DNA of 64,000 nucleotides from NCBI RefSeq assembly GCF_001562275.1, contig NZ_CP014304.1:3720001-3784000 (forward strand), given 5' to 3'. Shown piece by piece: positions 25,023 to 34,042 of this stretch; the first letter of the stretch is position 1, and each line of letters starts with the position of its first letter. A program made the position numbers and the translations under genes. Source of the stretch: Hymenobacter sp. PAMC 26628. GTDB taxonomy: Bacteria; Bacteroidota; Bacteroidia; Cytophagales; Hymenobacteraceae. The notes under the pieces were generated by a model. That model was given only the letters and a program-made list of their open reading frames with translations, did no database searches and was not told where the DNA came from.

Positions 25023-26168
25023 TTAGGCCTGGGGGCCCTGCGGGATGGCCGATTCTTTGGGGTCCTTCGGTGTTACGGCGCCATTGGCGCTGCTGACCGG
25101 CGCGGTGGGCACAGGCTCGGCGGCCCCAGAGTCTTTCGGCTTAAAGCCCGCGTCCTTCAGCTTGCCCCACGAGAAGTTGCCCGTAATCAGGGCACTGGCC
25201 ACGGCGAGGCCCGCGGCGGCCAGGGCCCCGGCCAGCAACGGGTTCAGCGTGGTGCGGGTGTAGTAGCTTTTCATCACGTGGCCGGGGTAGTCGCTGTGCG
25301 CGTGGCCGCCCAGGCCGGGCTGCTGCAGGCCCCCGGCGGGGTTGCCAGCGGGCTTGTCGCTTTTCTCCTGGCCCACAATGGCCTTGGCGCTAATCCAGTC
25401 CATCACGCCCGGGGCGTGCTTGTTGAAGGTGCTCATCACCTTGCCGCCGCCGCCCACGTAAATGTCGCGCATGGGGTGCACCGCGGCGTGCAGAATGGCG
25501 TTGGCCACTTCCTCGGGCGCGTACACGGGCGGGGGCAGCTGCAATTCGTGGTCGGTGTAGTTGCGCACGTTCTTGTTAAAGGGCGTGTCGATGCTGGCCG
25601 GCTTGATGAGCGTGACCGTAACCGGGGCCTGCTCGTGCTCCAGCTCGATGCGCAGCGCGTCGGTGAAGCCCTTCACGGCGTGCTTGCTGGCCGAGTACAT
25701 GCCTTGCATGGGGATGGCCACGTCCGACACCACGCTGCCCAGGTTGATGAGGGCCCCGCCGTGCGCCTTGAGGTGCTTGAGGGCCTCCAGCGAGCCGTTG
25801 ACGATGCCCCAGAAGTTGGTTTCGAACAAGCGGCGGTGGTCTTCGGCGTTGCCGTCTTCGATGCGGCCAAAAATGCCCACGCCGGCGTTGTTCACCCATG
25901 TATCGAAGCCGCCAAAGTGGCTGCGGGCGGCCTCGGCGATGCGGGCCACGTCGGCGGGCTTGGCTACGTCGGCGGCGACGGTGGCCACGTGGCCGCCGGC
26001 TTTTTCGAGCTGCTCGGCCACGGCGCGCAGGTCTTTTGCGGAGCGGGCGGCCAGCACGAGGCGGGCCCCGGCCCGGGCGGCGGCGCGGGCCGTGGCCAGG
26101 CCGATGCCGCTGGTGGCGCCGGTGATGACGATGATTTGCTGGTCGAGCGGTTTGGGTTGGTGGGACAT
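25023..26168 (-). CDS. SDR oxidoreductase with C-terminal membrane segment
   Basis: A 381-residue protein. Residues 1-250 form a classical SDR: the loop TGATSGIGLATA, NNAGV, Ser in NLGSVVS and YSASK with catalytic Tyr and Lys. After about residue 290 a linker leads to a hydrophobic helix (LLAGALAAAGLAVASALI), then a charged Pro-rich tail. This membrane-anchored SDR type occurs in several Bacteroidota. The substrate is unknown. Confidence 0.92.
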   Translation of the reverse strand: MSHQPKPLDQQIIVITGATSGIGLATARAAARAGARLVLAARSAKDLRAVAEQLEKAGGHVATVAADVAKPADVARIAEAARSHFGGFDTWVNNAGVGIFGRIEDGNAEDHRRLFETNFWGIVNGSLEALKHLKAHGGALINLGSVVSDVAIPMQGMYSASKHAVKGFTDALRIELEHEQAPVTVTLIKPASIDTPFNKNVRNYTDHELQLPPPVYAPEEVANAILHAAVHPMRDIYVGGGGKVMSTFNKHAPGVMDWISAKAIVGQEKSDKPAGNPAGGLQQPGLGGHAHSDYPGHVMKSYYTRTTLNPLLAGALAAAGLAVASALITGNFSWGKLKDAGFKPKDSGAAEPVPTAPVSSANGAVTPKDPKESAIPQGPQA

Positions 26169-26326
26169 GGGTAGGCGAGGAAATGAAAGGAAAACAGATT
26201 CTTTGTCACGCTGGCAACTCCTTTGCTTACGCGGCCGCGCCCTGGTTGGATATGCCGAGCTTACCGGGGCCCCGAGGCGCCGGGGGCCCGGGCAGCCGGC
26301 AAAAAGCCGGCAGGCCGCCCCTACCC

Positions 26327-26334
26327 TACCTTTG
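26327..26334 (+). promoter_or_regulatory. TACCTTTG -7 box before dxr
   Basis: A perfect TAnnTTTG match 24 bases upstream of the dxr ATG, matching the Bacteroidota primary-sigma -7 element. No clear -33 TTG was found at the usual spacing. Confidence 0.5.
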
Positions 26335-26358
26335 CCACTGTCTTTCCCACTCCGCTAA

Positions 26359-27531
26359 ATGACCCCTGATTCTTCCGTAAAAACCCTGGCCTTGCTGGGC
26401 AGCACCGGCTCCATTGGCACGCAGGCGCTGGAAGTGGTGCGCCAGCAACCGGGCCGCTTCCGGGTGGCCGTACTAAGCGCCCAGCGGCAGTGGGAGCTGC
26501 TGGTGCAGCAGGCGCTGGAATTCCGCCCCGCGGCGGTGGTTATCGGCGACGAAAGCCTCCGGGGCCCCGTGCAAGCCGCCCTGGCCCAGCAGCCCGAAAC
26601 CGAGGTGCTGGCCGGGCCGGCTGCCCTGGCCGAGGTGGTTACCCGCCCCGAAATCAACATTGTGCTCACGGCCCTGGTGGGCTACGCCGGGCTGCTGCCC
26701 ACGGTGGCCGCCATCCGGGCCGGCAAGGACATTGCCTTGGCCAACAAGGAAACCTTGGTGGTGGCCGGCGAGCTGATTACCAGCCTGGTGCAGCAGCACG
26801 GCGTGCGCCTGCTGCCCGTTGATTCCGAGCATTCGGCCATCTTCCAGTGCTTGGTGGGCGAAGAGCTGAACCCCATCGAGAAGATTATCCTCACCGCTTC
26901 CGGGGGCCCCTTTCGCGGCCGTTCGGCCCGCGAAATGGAGGCCGTAACCAAGGCCCAGGCCCTCAAGCACCCCAACTGGGACATGGGCGCGAAAATCACC
27001 ATCGACTCGGCCTCGCTCATGAACAAGGGCCTGGAAGTGATTGAGGCCAAGTGGCTGTTCGGGCTTGATAACGAGCAGATTGACGTGGTAGTACATCCCC
27101 AGAGCATCGTGCACTCGCTGGTGCAGTTCGCCGACGGCTCGCTGAAGGCCCAGCTGGGGCTGCCCGACATGAAGCTGCCCATCCAGTACGCCCTGGGCTA
27201 CCCGCAGCGGCTGGCCAACGCGTTCCCGCGGTTCTCGTTTCTCGACCACCCCACGCTCACGTTTGAGGCCCCCGACCGGGCGGCGTTCCCGAACCTGGAG
27301 CTGGCCTTCGGGGCCATGCGCCGGGGCGGCAATGCCGCCTGTATCCTCAACGCAGCCAACGAGATAGCCGTGGCCGCATTTTTGCGGGAGGAGGTCGGCT
27401 TTCGCCAGATGTCCGACCTCGTGGCCGGGTGCCTGGCGCGGGTGTCGTACCTTGCCCGTCCTTCGCTGGACGATTTAATTCAGACCGACGCGGAAACACG
27501 GCGGGCGGCTACGGGCTTAATTAAAAATTGA
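26359..27531 (+). CDS. dxr: 1-deoxy-D-xylulose-5-phosphate reductoisomerase
   Basis: A 390-residue enzyme of the MEP isoprenoid pathway: it converts DXP to MEP using NADPH and a divalent metal. The N-terminal NADPH loop GSTGSIGTQALE is intact. Metal and substrate segments include PVDSEHSAIFQCL, ILTASGGPFRG and ASLMNKGLEVIEAKWLF. Length matches the family. It is followed by AT-rich repeats and rseP on the same strand, a gene order seen in many bacteria. Confidence 0.97.
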   Translation: MTPDSSVKTLALLGSTGSIGTQALEVVRQQPGRFRVAVLSAQRQWELLVQQALEFRPAAVVIGDESLRGPVQAALAQQPETEVLAGPAALAEVVTRPEINIVLTALVGYAGLLPTVAAIRAGKDIALANKETLVVAGELITSLVQQHGVRLLPVDSEHSAIFQCLVGEELNPIEKIILTASGGPFRGRSAREMEAVTKAQALKHPNWDMGAKITIDSASLMNKGLEVIEAKWLFGLDNEQIDVVVHPQSIVHSLVQFADGSLKAQLGLPDMKLPIQYALGYPQRLANAFPRFSFLDHPTLTFEAPDRAAFPNLELAFGAMRRGGNAACILNAANEIAVAAFLREEVGFRQMSDLVAGCLARVSYLARPSLDDLIQTDAETRRAATGLIKN

Positions 27532-27628
27532 GAATTAAAAATTAAAAATCAGTGTAGCTCTTTCGGCCACCCTCGTTTTTGGTCTTTGTTTCGATAATTT
27601 TTAATTCATAATTTTTAATTTTTAATTC
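27532..27628. repeat. AT-rich inverted repeat between dxr and rseP
   Basis: GAATTAAAAATTAAAAAT at 27532-27549 is complementary to the 18 bases at 27611-27628, giving a possible hairpin around a GC-richer middle. The right part repeats the block seen before mutB (17946-17980). Confidence 0.75.
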
Positions 27629-27635
27629 CTGCTTC

Positions 27636-28979
27636 TTGGAAATTCTCGTTATGGCCGGCCAGCTGCTGCTGGGCCTGTCGCTGTTGGTGGGCTTGCACGA
27701 ATTCGGCCACTTCGCCTTCGCCAAGCTGTTCAAGATTCGGGTCGATAAGTTCTACATCTTCTTCGACTTCCTGTTCCCGCTGCCGGCGGTGATGAACTTC
27801 GCCCTGGTCAAGAAAAAAATCGGCGAGACGGAGTACGGCATCGGCTGGTTCCCGCTGGGCGGCTACGTCCAAATCCACGGCATGATCGACGAAACCCAGG
27901 ACGCCGACGCCCTGGCGGGGCCTCCGCAGCCCGACGAGTTCCGCTCGAAACCGGCCTGGCAGCGCCTGCTGGTGATGCTCGGCGGCATCATCATGAACGT
28001 GCTTACCGGCATCGTCATTTTCTCGGCCATCACCCTGCACTACGGCGAAAATTACCTGCCCGCCTCCGAGGCCCGCTACGGCATCCTGCCCAACGGCCTG
28101 GGCCGCAGCATGGGCTTCCGCACCGGCGATAAGATCGTGAAAATCAACGGCCGCCCCTTCGCCGAGTTCGACGAGGTGTACAAGCCCGATGTGCTGCTGG
28201 GCTCGCACTCCTACTTCACCGTGGAGCGCGGCAGCCAGTTGGTGGACGTGAACGTACCCGCCAATTTCATGGACCATTTCGCCCAGCAGCAGGACAGCCT
28301 GTTTGTGCGGCCCCGCGAGCCCTTCACGGTGGGCCGCGTGGTGGCTGGCAACCCGGCCGCCGAAGCGGGCCTCAAGCCCGGCGACCACATCGTGGCCATT
28401 GCGGGCAAGCCCATCCAGTTTTTCGACGAGCTGCAAGCCGCCTTGGTGGCCAACGCCGGCAAGAAAACGGCCCTCGCCGTGGAGCGCGACGGCCAGCCCC
28501 TGACCCTGACAGCGGCCGTGACGGCCGCGGGCAAGCTCGGCTTCGAGCCCAAACCCACCATGCACTTCGAGCAGCGCCAGTACAGTCTGGCTCAGGCCAT
28601 TCCGGCGGGCACTAGCAAGGCCTTTGGCGTCATCGGCCTGCAAGGCCGCGCCATCGCCAAGATTTTCCGCGGCGAAGCCAAGGCCTCGGAGAGCCTCGGG
28701 GGCCCCGTGGAAATTGCCCAACAGTACGGCGGGCAGTGGGACTGGCAGCGCTTCTGGGGCCTCACCGGCGGCCTGAGCATGGTGCTGGCTTTCATGAACT
28801 TGCTGCCCATCCCGGCCCTCGACGGCGGCCACGTAGTATTCCTGCTCTACGAAATGATTGCCCGCCGCAAGCCGTCTGACAAGTTCCTCGGGGTGGCCCA
28901 GCAAATCGGCACGGTCCTGATTTTGATGCTGATGGCCTACGTCATAATTCTCAAGCCATTGCTCAAAGCGTTGCACTAA
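27636..28979 (+). CDS. rseP: Site-2 intramembrane metalloprotease RseP
   Basis: 447 residues from the TTG at 27636, or 442 from the ATG at 27651; the TTG keeps a family-like MEILVMAGQ N-terminus. The zinc motif HEFGH (His21-His25) lies in the first membrane helix and the second motif PALDGGH (within LLPIPALDGGH) lies near the C-terminus. A PDZ-type domain lies between them (PAAEAGLKPGDHIVAI, about 240-300). RseP cuts anti-sigma factors and other membrane proteins within the membrane. It may act in envelope stress; an ECF sigma/anti-sigma pair lies 13 kb away. Confidence 0.96.
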   Translation: MEILVMAGQLLLGLSLLVGLHEFGHFAFAKLFKIRVDKFYIFFDFLFPLPAVMNFALVKKKIGETEYGIGWFPLGGYVQIHGMIDETQDADALAGPPQPDEFRSKPAWQRLLVMLGGIIMNVLTGIVIFSAITLHYGENYLPASEARYGILPNGLGRSMGFRTGDKIVKINGRPFAEFDEVYKPDVLLGSHSYFTVERGSQLVDVNVPANFMDHFAQQQDSLFVRPREPFTVGRVVAGNPAAEAGLKPGDHIVAIAGKPIQFFDELQAALVANAGKKTALAVERDGQPLTLTAAVTAAGKLGFEPKPTMHFEQRQYSLAQAIPAGTSKAFGVIGLQGRAIAKIFRGEAKASESLGGPVEIAQQYGGQWDWQRFWGLTGGLSMVLAFMNLLPIPALDGGHVVFLLYEMIARRKPSDKFLGVAQQIGTVLILMLMAYVIILKPLLKALH

Positions 28980-29015
28980 AAACGGCTTTATCGCCACTTT
29001 TCATCTCCGTTAGGC

Positions 29016-29102
29016 CGTCATGCTGAACGAAGTGAAGCATCTCTCCCGCCGAGCAAATAATTACTTGCGTGGAAGAGATACTTCACTTCGTTCAGCATGA
29101 CG
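29016..29102. repeat. Palindromic repeat, GTCATGCTGA family, copy 1
   Basis: Perfect 22-base arms (29016-29037 and 29081-29102) beginning CGTCATGCTGAACGAAGTG. The inner part contains the family-typical GCATCTCTCCCGC and TTACTTGCG blocks. It lies between rseP and the DUF6702 gene. Confidence 0.9.
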
Positions 29103-29126
29103 TTCTTTAGTTAAACCCTTCCTCCC

Positions 29127-29636
29127 ATGCTCTCCTTCTTGCCGTTGCTCGATTTGGTTTTAACGTTGCTGGGGGCCCCCGCGCCCACCCGGCCGGCGTT
29201 GCACGCCTACCACGCCAGCATCACGGAGCTGCGCTACAACGCGGCCAAGCAGCAGCTGGAGCTGGCCACCAAGGTCTTCACCGACGACTTTGAGCGCGGC
29301 CTTTCGGAAGGACGCCCGGCCCACGTCGATTTGCAAACGGCGGGCCCCGCCGGGGCCCTCGTAGTGGCCGAGTACCTGCGCCGCACGCTGGTGCTGAAGA
29401 CGCCCGCCGGGGCCCCACTGCCGCTGCAGTTCATCGGCATGCAGCCCGAAAAAGATTCGTACTGGCTCTACAGCAAAGTAGCTGTGGCTGGCAAAGTAAC
29501 CGGCGTACAAGTGCGCAATTCCCTGTTGCTCGACGCCTTCGCCGACCAGATGAACATCGTAAACCTGGAAGCCAACGGCAAGAAAGTCAGCGCCCTGCTG
29601 CGCCAAGGCCACGAGCAGGAAACGCTGAGCTGGTAG
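29127..29636 (+). CDS. DUF6702-family protein
   Basis: A 169-residue protein with an N-terminal hydrophobic signal or anchor (LSFLPLLDLVLTLLG) and the family segment HAYHASITELRYNAAKQQLE, then TKVFTDDFERGL and a C-terminal NSLLLDAFADQMNIVNLEAN. Members are common in Bacteroidota near envelope genes, often beside M1-type peptidases; function unknown. Confidence 0.85.
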   Translation: MLSFLPLLDLVLTLLGAPAPTRPALHAYHASITELRYNAAKQQLELATKVFTDDFERGLSEGRPAHVDLQTAGPAGALVVAEYLRRTLVLKTPAGAPLPLQFIGMQPEKDSYWLYSKVAVAGKVTGVQVRNSLLLDAFADQMNIVNLEANGKKVSALLRQGHEQETLSW

Positions 29637-29650
29637 CTCGCAACTTGGGT

Positions 29651-29733
29651 TTTGTAGTCCGCGGCACTCGCTTCGTCCTGTCGATTACCGCTTAGCGACC
29701 GGGCAGCGACGCGGACTACAAAGTCCGCGCTAC
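29651..29733. repeat. Palindromic repeat of the TAGTCCGCG family
   Basis: TTTGTAGTCCGCG (29651-29663) pairs with CGCGGACTACAAA (29710-29722), followed by AGTCCGCGCTAC. Related units lie at 46746-46889 and 50399-50473. It sits between the convergent DUF6702 and DUF2461 genes. Confidence 0.8.
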
Positions 29734-29757
29734 ATTCTACACCTCCGCAGTTCGGCG

Positions 29758-30423
29758 CTACTGGTCCAGCGCCTCGCGCAAAAAGCTGCAAAACGGAACC
29801 AGCTCTTGTAGCCGCGCCAGCACGTAACCGCGGAAATCCTGCTGGGCCAATGCTTCAGCGTCGGGAATTTCGTGGCTAACGGTGAAGCTTTTGTGCTTTA
29901 GGAATTCGATTTCGGGGTGGTTAGGGTCGTAGCCAGCGGGGGCTTTTTTGAGCCGGTCGCCGCCCAGGCCGGGGAAATACTGGCGGAACCCGGGGGCCCC
30001 CAGCACGACGCGCAGGCCGTCAGCGTTGTAGTCGATTTCCTGGCGGATAGCGGCCAGCTGCACCTTGTCGGGTTGGTAGAGGCCGGCGGCCACCAGCGTG
30101 CCGCCAGGGCCCACCTGCACGTAGTAGCCGGGCGCATCGATGTCTTTGCCAGCGCTGGCGGTGAAGTAGGCCGAAAAGTGCGTTTTGTAGGGGTCTTTGT
30201 TTTTCGAGAAGCGCACGTCGCGGTAGATGCGAAACACGCTGGTGCGGCCCAGGGGCCCCGCCAGCGCCGGGTCGAGGCGGTTCAGTTCCTGCCGCCAGAA
30301 GGCCGCATCTACTTCAAAATCAGCCCGGAGTCGGGTGTAGTCGGCCTTGCGCTCCTGGAACCAGGCGCGGTCGTTGTGCGCGGCCAGGCCGGCGAGGAAA
30401 TCAAAAAGTGGGGAAAGCTGCAT
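29758..30423 (-). CDS. DUF2461-family protein
   Basis: The ATG at 30421-30423 gives 221 residues (MQLSPLFDFLAGLAAHND). Family features: NDRAWFQERKADY near the start, FRIYRDVRFSKNKDPYKTHF and PGYYVQVGPGGTLVAAGLY in the middle, and KHKSFTVSHEIPD near the end. It is a cytoplasmic protein of unknown function, widespread in bacteria. Confidence 0.93.
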   Translation of the reverse strand: MQLSPLFDFLAGLAAHNDRAWFQERKADYTRLRADFEVDAAFWRQELNRLDPALAGPLGRTSVFRIYRDVRFSKNKDPYKTHFSAYFTASAGKDIDAPGYYVQVGPGGTLVAAGLYQPDKVQLAAIRQEIDYNADGLRVVLGAPGFRQYFPGLGGDRLKKAPAGYDPNHPEIEFLKHKSFTVSHEIPDAEALAQQDFRGYVLARLQELVPFCSFLREALDQ

Positions 30424-30548
30424 GGGCCTACCAACGAAAAACGGGGCCTCGCGGCCGATTAGCCGGGACCCCGCAAAATAGCAGCGGCCACCCGGCGTTA
30501 TACCAACCAGGGGTAAGGCCGGACCTAAACCGCTGGCAACCACCTGAA

Positions 30549-30638
30549 CGTCATGCTGAGCTTGCCAAAGCATCTCTGCCGCAGCAGTAAACCTAATTAC
30601 TTACGCGGCAGAGATGCTTCGGCAAGCTCAGCATGACG
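30549..30638. repeat. Palindromic repeat, GTCATGCTGA family, copy 2
   Basis: 34-base arms (30549-30582 and 30605-30638) match except for one A/C pair, which would be a G-U pair in a minus-strand RNA. It lies in the divergent gap (30424-30729) between DUF2461 and a propeller protein, a gap of about 300 bases that holds no gene. Confidence 0.92.
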
Positions 30639-30729
30639 CTCTACATTTTCACCACGCGACCCTACGCAGGGCCCCCGCGGTTGGCCCGGTTTTTCGTGCG
30701 TTCCCGTTCCTGCCGCTTTTTTTGTGCCC

Positions 30730-31857
30730 ATGAAGATTCCCACCTTTTCCTTGCGCCTGCTTGTGCTGCCGCTTTTGCTGCTGGCCGGCGCCGCCCACGC
30801 TCAGCAACCCACCGACCTGTGGTACTTCGGCCAGCAGGCTGGCCTGAGCTTCGCCGACGGGGCCCCCAAGCCCTTGCTCGACGGCAAGATGGCTACCTAC
30901 GAGGGCTGCGCCGTGGCCACCACCGGCAAGGGCGAGCTGCTGTTTTACACCAACGGCATCAGCGTCTGGAACCGCGAGCACAAGGTGATGCCCAACGGCC
31001 AGCACCTGCTGGGCGGCACCAGCGCCACGGGCCCCGGCAGCAGCACCCAATCGGCCCTTATTGTACCCGACCCGGGCTCGGGCAACTTGTTCTACGTCTT
31101 CACGGTAGCCCCGCAGGGCGGGCGCGACGGCCTGCGCTATTCGCTGCTGGACATGACCCGCGCCGACGGCCTCGGCGACCTGCCCCGCACCAACCTGCTG
31201 CTGGTGCAGCCCGTGGCCGAAAAATTGGCCGCCGTGCGCCACGCCAACGGCCGCGACACCTGGGTGCTGGCCCACCGCTGGAACTCCAGCGCCTTCGTGG
31301 CTTACCTCGTCACGGCCGACGGCGTGCAGGGCAACAAACCCGTGCTCAGCAGCGTGGGCAGCGTGAACGCGGGGCCCGGCCGCAACGCCATCGGGGCCCT
31401 GAAGTTCTCGCCCGACGGCCGCCACGTGGCGGCGGCGCTGTGGCGCGAAAACAACAAGTTTGAGGTGTACGACTTCGACCGCGCCACCGGCAAAGTCAGC
31501 AACGCCCGCAGCTACGGGCCCTACGCCGAAGCCTACGGCGTCGAGTTTTCGCCCGACGGCAGCAAGCTCTACGGCAGCTGCAACGGCACGGGCGGCGGCG
31601 AAACCCAGGTTTGGCAGTTCGACCTGGCCAAGAAAGGCGCCGCCACGCTGGTGGGCCGCTCGGCCAACCGCAAGATTGGGGCCCTGCAACGGGGCCCCGA
31701 CGGCAAAATCTACGTGGCCCGCGAAGACAACCCCAGCCTCGGTGTCGTGCAAACGCCCAATGCTGCCGGTAAAGCTTGCCAGTACGTCGATGATGGCCTC
31801 AAGCTGGGCGGGCGCCGCAGTAAATTGGGGCTACCCAACTTCGTGGTGGTGCCCTAG
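30730..31857 (+). CDS. Secreted WD40-like propeller protein (gliding-type N-terminal module)
   Basis: The ATG at 30730 gives 375 residues with a signal peptide ending GAAHAQQ. The body matches the beta-propeller module found at the N-terminus of very large type IX-secreted proteins: WYFGQQAGLSFADG, EGCAVATTGKGELLFYTNG, WNREHKVMPNG and TQSALIVPDPGSGNLFYVFT. Blades with FSPDGRHVA and FSPDGSKLYG follow. It ends at GLPNFVVVP with no PKD domains and no type IX sorting domain, so it is a stand-alone propeller. It is predicted to be periplasmic or secreted. Confidence 0.88.
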   Translation: MKIPTFSLRLLVLPLLLLAGAAHAQQPTDLWYFGQQAGLSFADGAPKPLLDGKMATYEGCAVATTGKGELLFYTNGISVWNREHKVMPNGQHLLGGTSATGPGSSTQSALIVPDPGSGNLFYVFTVAPQGGRDGLRYSLLDMTRADGLGDLPRTNLLLVQPVAEKLAAVRHANGRDTWVLAHRWNSSAFVAYLVTADGVQGNKPVLSSVGSVNAGPGRNAIGALKFSPDGRHVAAALWRENNKFEVYDFDRATGKVSNARSYGPYAEAYGVEFSPDGSKLYGSCNGTGGGETQVWQFDLAKKGAATLVGRSANRKIGALQRGPDGKIYVAREDNPSLGVVQTPNAAGKACQYVDDGLKLGGRRSKLGLPNFVVVP

Positions 31858-31926
31858 CTCCGCAGCAACGGCACGCTTTTTTCTTAGGTGTACTTATCGT
31901 TCGCGCCTTTCGCTCTCGCTTTCTTC

Positions 31927-32685
31927 ATGAACAAACCTTCCTTCTTCGCGTTGCTGCTGGCCCTGTCGGGGGCCTCGCTGGGGGCCCAAGCTCAGTTCTC
32001 GCTGCCCAAAATCGGCGGCCTCAAGCTGCCCACGCTGGGCAAAACCGCCCCGGCCACGGGCACCACCACCGTGCCCGCGGGCGTAAGCAGCACCGAGGCG
32101 GCCAGCGGCCTCAAGGAGGCCCTCATCCAGGGCATCAGCAAGGGCGCCGACCAGGCTTCCAAAACCGACGGCTTCAACCTCAACAGCCTGATTCGCATCC
32201 CGTTCCCGCCCGATGCGCAGCGCGTGGCCAATACGCTGCGCACTATTGGGCTGGGCAGCCAGGTCGATAAGTTCGAGCTGTCGCTGAACCGCGGGGCCGA
32301 GGACGCGGCCAAAAGCGCCAAGCCCATTTTCCTAAGCGCCATTAAAAGCCTGTCCTTCAGCGACGTGTGGGGCATCCTCACCGGCTCGAAGGACGCCGCT
32401 ACGCAGTACCTTAAGCGCGCCACCACCACGCAGCTCACCACGGCCTTCAAGCCCATCGTGCAGCAGAGCCTTGATAAAGTGTCGGCCACTCAGTACTACA
32501 CCACCCTCACCACGCGCTACAACCAGCTGCCGCTGGTGACGCCCGTGCAAACCGACCTTAACCAGTACGCCACCGGCAAGGCCATCGACGGGCTCTTCAC
32601 GCTCATTGCCCAGCAGGAAGCCGACATCCGCGAAAATCCCGTGGCCCGCACCACCGCCTTGCTGAAAAAGGTGTTCGGCGGCTAA
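31927..32685 (+). CDS. DUF4197-family exported protein
   Basis: The ATG at 31927 gives 252 residues with a signal peptide (LLALSGASLGAQAQ). Family segments: AASGLKEALIQGISKGADQA, IRIPFPPDAQRVANTLR, NRGAEDAAKSAKPIFLSAI, FSDVWGILTGSKDAATQYL and TGKAIDGLFTLIAQQEADIR. DUF4197 proteins are periplasmic with unknown role. It follows the propeller gene on the same strand, 69 bases on, and may be co-transcribed. Confidence 0.93.
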   Translation: MNKPSFFALLLALSGASLGAQAQFSLPKIGGLKLPTLGKTAPATGTTTVPAGVSSTEAASGLKEALIQGISKGADQASKTDGFNLNSLIRIPFPPDAQRVANTLRTIGLGSQVDKFELSLNRGAEDAAKSAKPIFLSAIKSLSFSDVWGILTGSKDAATQYLKRATTTQLTTAFKPIVQQSLDKVSATQYYTTLTTRYNQLPLVTPVQTDLNQYATGKAIDGLFTLIAQQEADIRENPVARTTALLKKVFGG

Positions 32686-32714
32686 AAACTGCATTTAGGT
32701 TTTGAGGCCCCAGT

Positions 32715-32833
32715 AGGCCGTCATGCTCATCTGGCGTCCACGCAGTGAGGCATCTGTACCACGCAAGTAATCAAGGGTTACTGCCGCGGGAGAGATGCTT
32801 CACTGCGTGGACGCCAGATGAGCATGACGGCCT
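32715..32833. repeat. Palindromic repeat, GTCATGCTGA family, copy 3
   Basis: Perfect 34-base arms (32715-32748 and 32800-32833). The variable portion of the arm (CATCTGGCGTCCACGC) differs wholly from the other copies but is matched exactly by its partner arm. It lies between DUF4197 and meaB. Confidence 0.93.
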
Positions 32834-32890
32834 GTTTTATTGGGAAATATCCAGTTGCAACGACGAGTTAAACCGCATTAGCCGGTAAGT

Positions 32891-33907
32891 TTGCGGGGCC
32901 CCACCACTGCCCCCGCTCCTACTTTGCCCGCGCCCCGCCTTTCCGCTGCTGCTTTTGTTGAGGGCTTATCGGCCGGGCAGCGCGGCGTGCTGAGCCGGGC
33001 CATTACACTGGTGGAAAGCACGTTGCTCGTCGACCAGGCCCTGGGCCAGGAGGTGCTGCAAGCTGTGCTGCCGCAAACCGGGCGCAGCCTGCGCATCGGC
33101 ATCACGGGCGTGCCGGGCGTAGGCAAAAGCACCTTTATTGAGGCTCTGGGCCGCCACGTGGTGGAAAACTTGGGGAAAAAGCTGGCCGTGCTGGCCATTG
33201 ACCCCAGCAGCCAGCGCGGCGGCGGCAGCATTCTGGGCGATAAAACCCGGATGCCGTGGCTGGCGGCGCACCCGGCGGTGTTCGTGCGCCCCTCACCGGC
33301 CGGCACCAGCCTGGGGGGCGTCACGCGGGCCACCCGCGAGGCGCTGCTGCTGTGCGAGGCGGCGGGCCACGACGTCATTTTCGTCGAAACCGTGGGCGTG
33401 GGGCAGTCCGAAACCGCGGTGCACGGCCTGGTCGATTTCTTCCTGCTGCTGCTGCTGGCCGGGGCCGGCGACGAGCTCCAGGGCCTCAAGCGCGGCATCA
33501 TGGAAATGGCCGACGCGCTCTGCATCACCAAAGCCGACCAAGCCAACGAGCAAGCCGCCCGCCGCGCCCGCGTCGATTACCAGAGCGCGCTGCACCTGTT
33601 TCCGCCCGCGCCCTCGGGCCAGGTGGTGCCGGTGCTGCTCACCTCCGCCGTTACCGGCACCGGCCTGCCCGAAACCTGGGCCACCATCGAAACCTACGCC
33701 GCCGCGGCCCAGGCCAGCGGCTACTTCGCGCAGCGCCGGGCCGAGCAGCAGCTCCAGTGGTTCGAGGACGCCGTGCAGCAGGCGCTAGCGGCGCAGTTTT
33801 ACGGCCGGGCCGGGGTGCGGGGGGCCCTACCGGGCGTGCGCGCCGCCGTGGCGGCCGGGCGGCTCACACCCTGGGCGGCGGCGGAACGGCTGCTGGAGGC
33901 GGAGTAG
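32891..33907 (+). CDS. meaB: Methylmalonyl-CoA mutase-associated GTPase MeaB
   Basis: 338 residues from a TTG at 32891; the family-like body begins later with TLVESTLLVDQ. Walker A GVPGVGKST is at about 73-81, the switch and Mg motifs in LAIDPSSQRGGGSILGDKTR and FVETVGVGQSE, and the base-specifying ITKAD. MeaB is a G3E P-loop GTPase that protects and reloads the cobalamin of the mutase. The genes for that enzyme (mutA, mutB) lie 13-18 kb upstream. Confidence 0.95.
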   Translation: MRGPTTAPAPTLPAPRLSAAAFVEGLSAGQRGVLSRAITLVESTLLVDQALGQEVLQAVLPQTGRSLRIGITGVPGVGKSTFIEALGRHVVENLGKKLAVLAIDPSSQRGGGSILGDKTRMPWLAAHPAVFVRPSPAGTSLGGVTRATREALLLCEAAGHDVIFVETVGVGQSETAVHGLVDFFLLLLLAGAGDELQGLKRGIMEMADALCITKADQANEQAARRARVDYQSALHLFPPAPSGQVVPVLLTSAVTGTGLPETWATIETYAAAAQASGYFAQRRAEQQLQWFEDAVQQALAAQFYGRAGVRGALPGVRAAVAAGRLTPWAAAERLLEAE

Positions 33908-33960
33908 CACGCCGCGGGACAACCGATGCAAGGCTTTCGGGGTTAGCATATAAGGCCGGG

Positions 33961-33999
33961 CAGGCCGTCCTGCAGCGCTGCGCGCTGCAGGACGGCCTG
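33961..33999. repeat. 17-bp perfect hairpin after meaB
   Basis: CAGGCCGTCCTGCAGCG (33961-33977) pairs perfectly with 33983-33999 around a 5-base loop. There is no T run, so it is either a factor-independent block or a repeat element. The rest of the meaB-oxygenase gap holds no gene. Confidence 0.8.
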
Positions 34000-34042
34000 G
34001 GGCCCCAGAACCGTCCACTGCTCATTGTTAATTCTCAATCCC

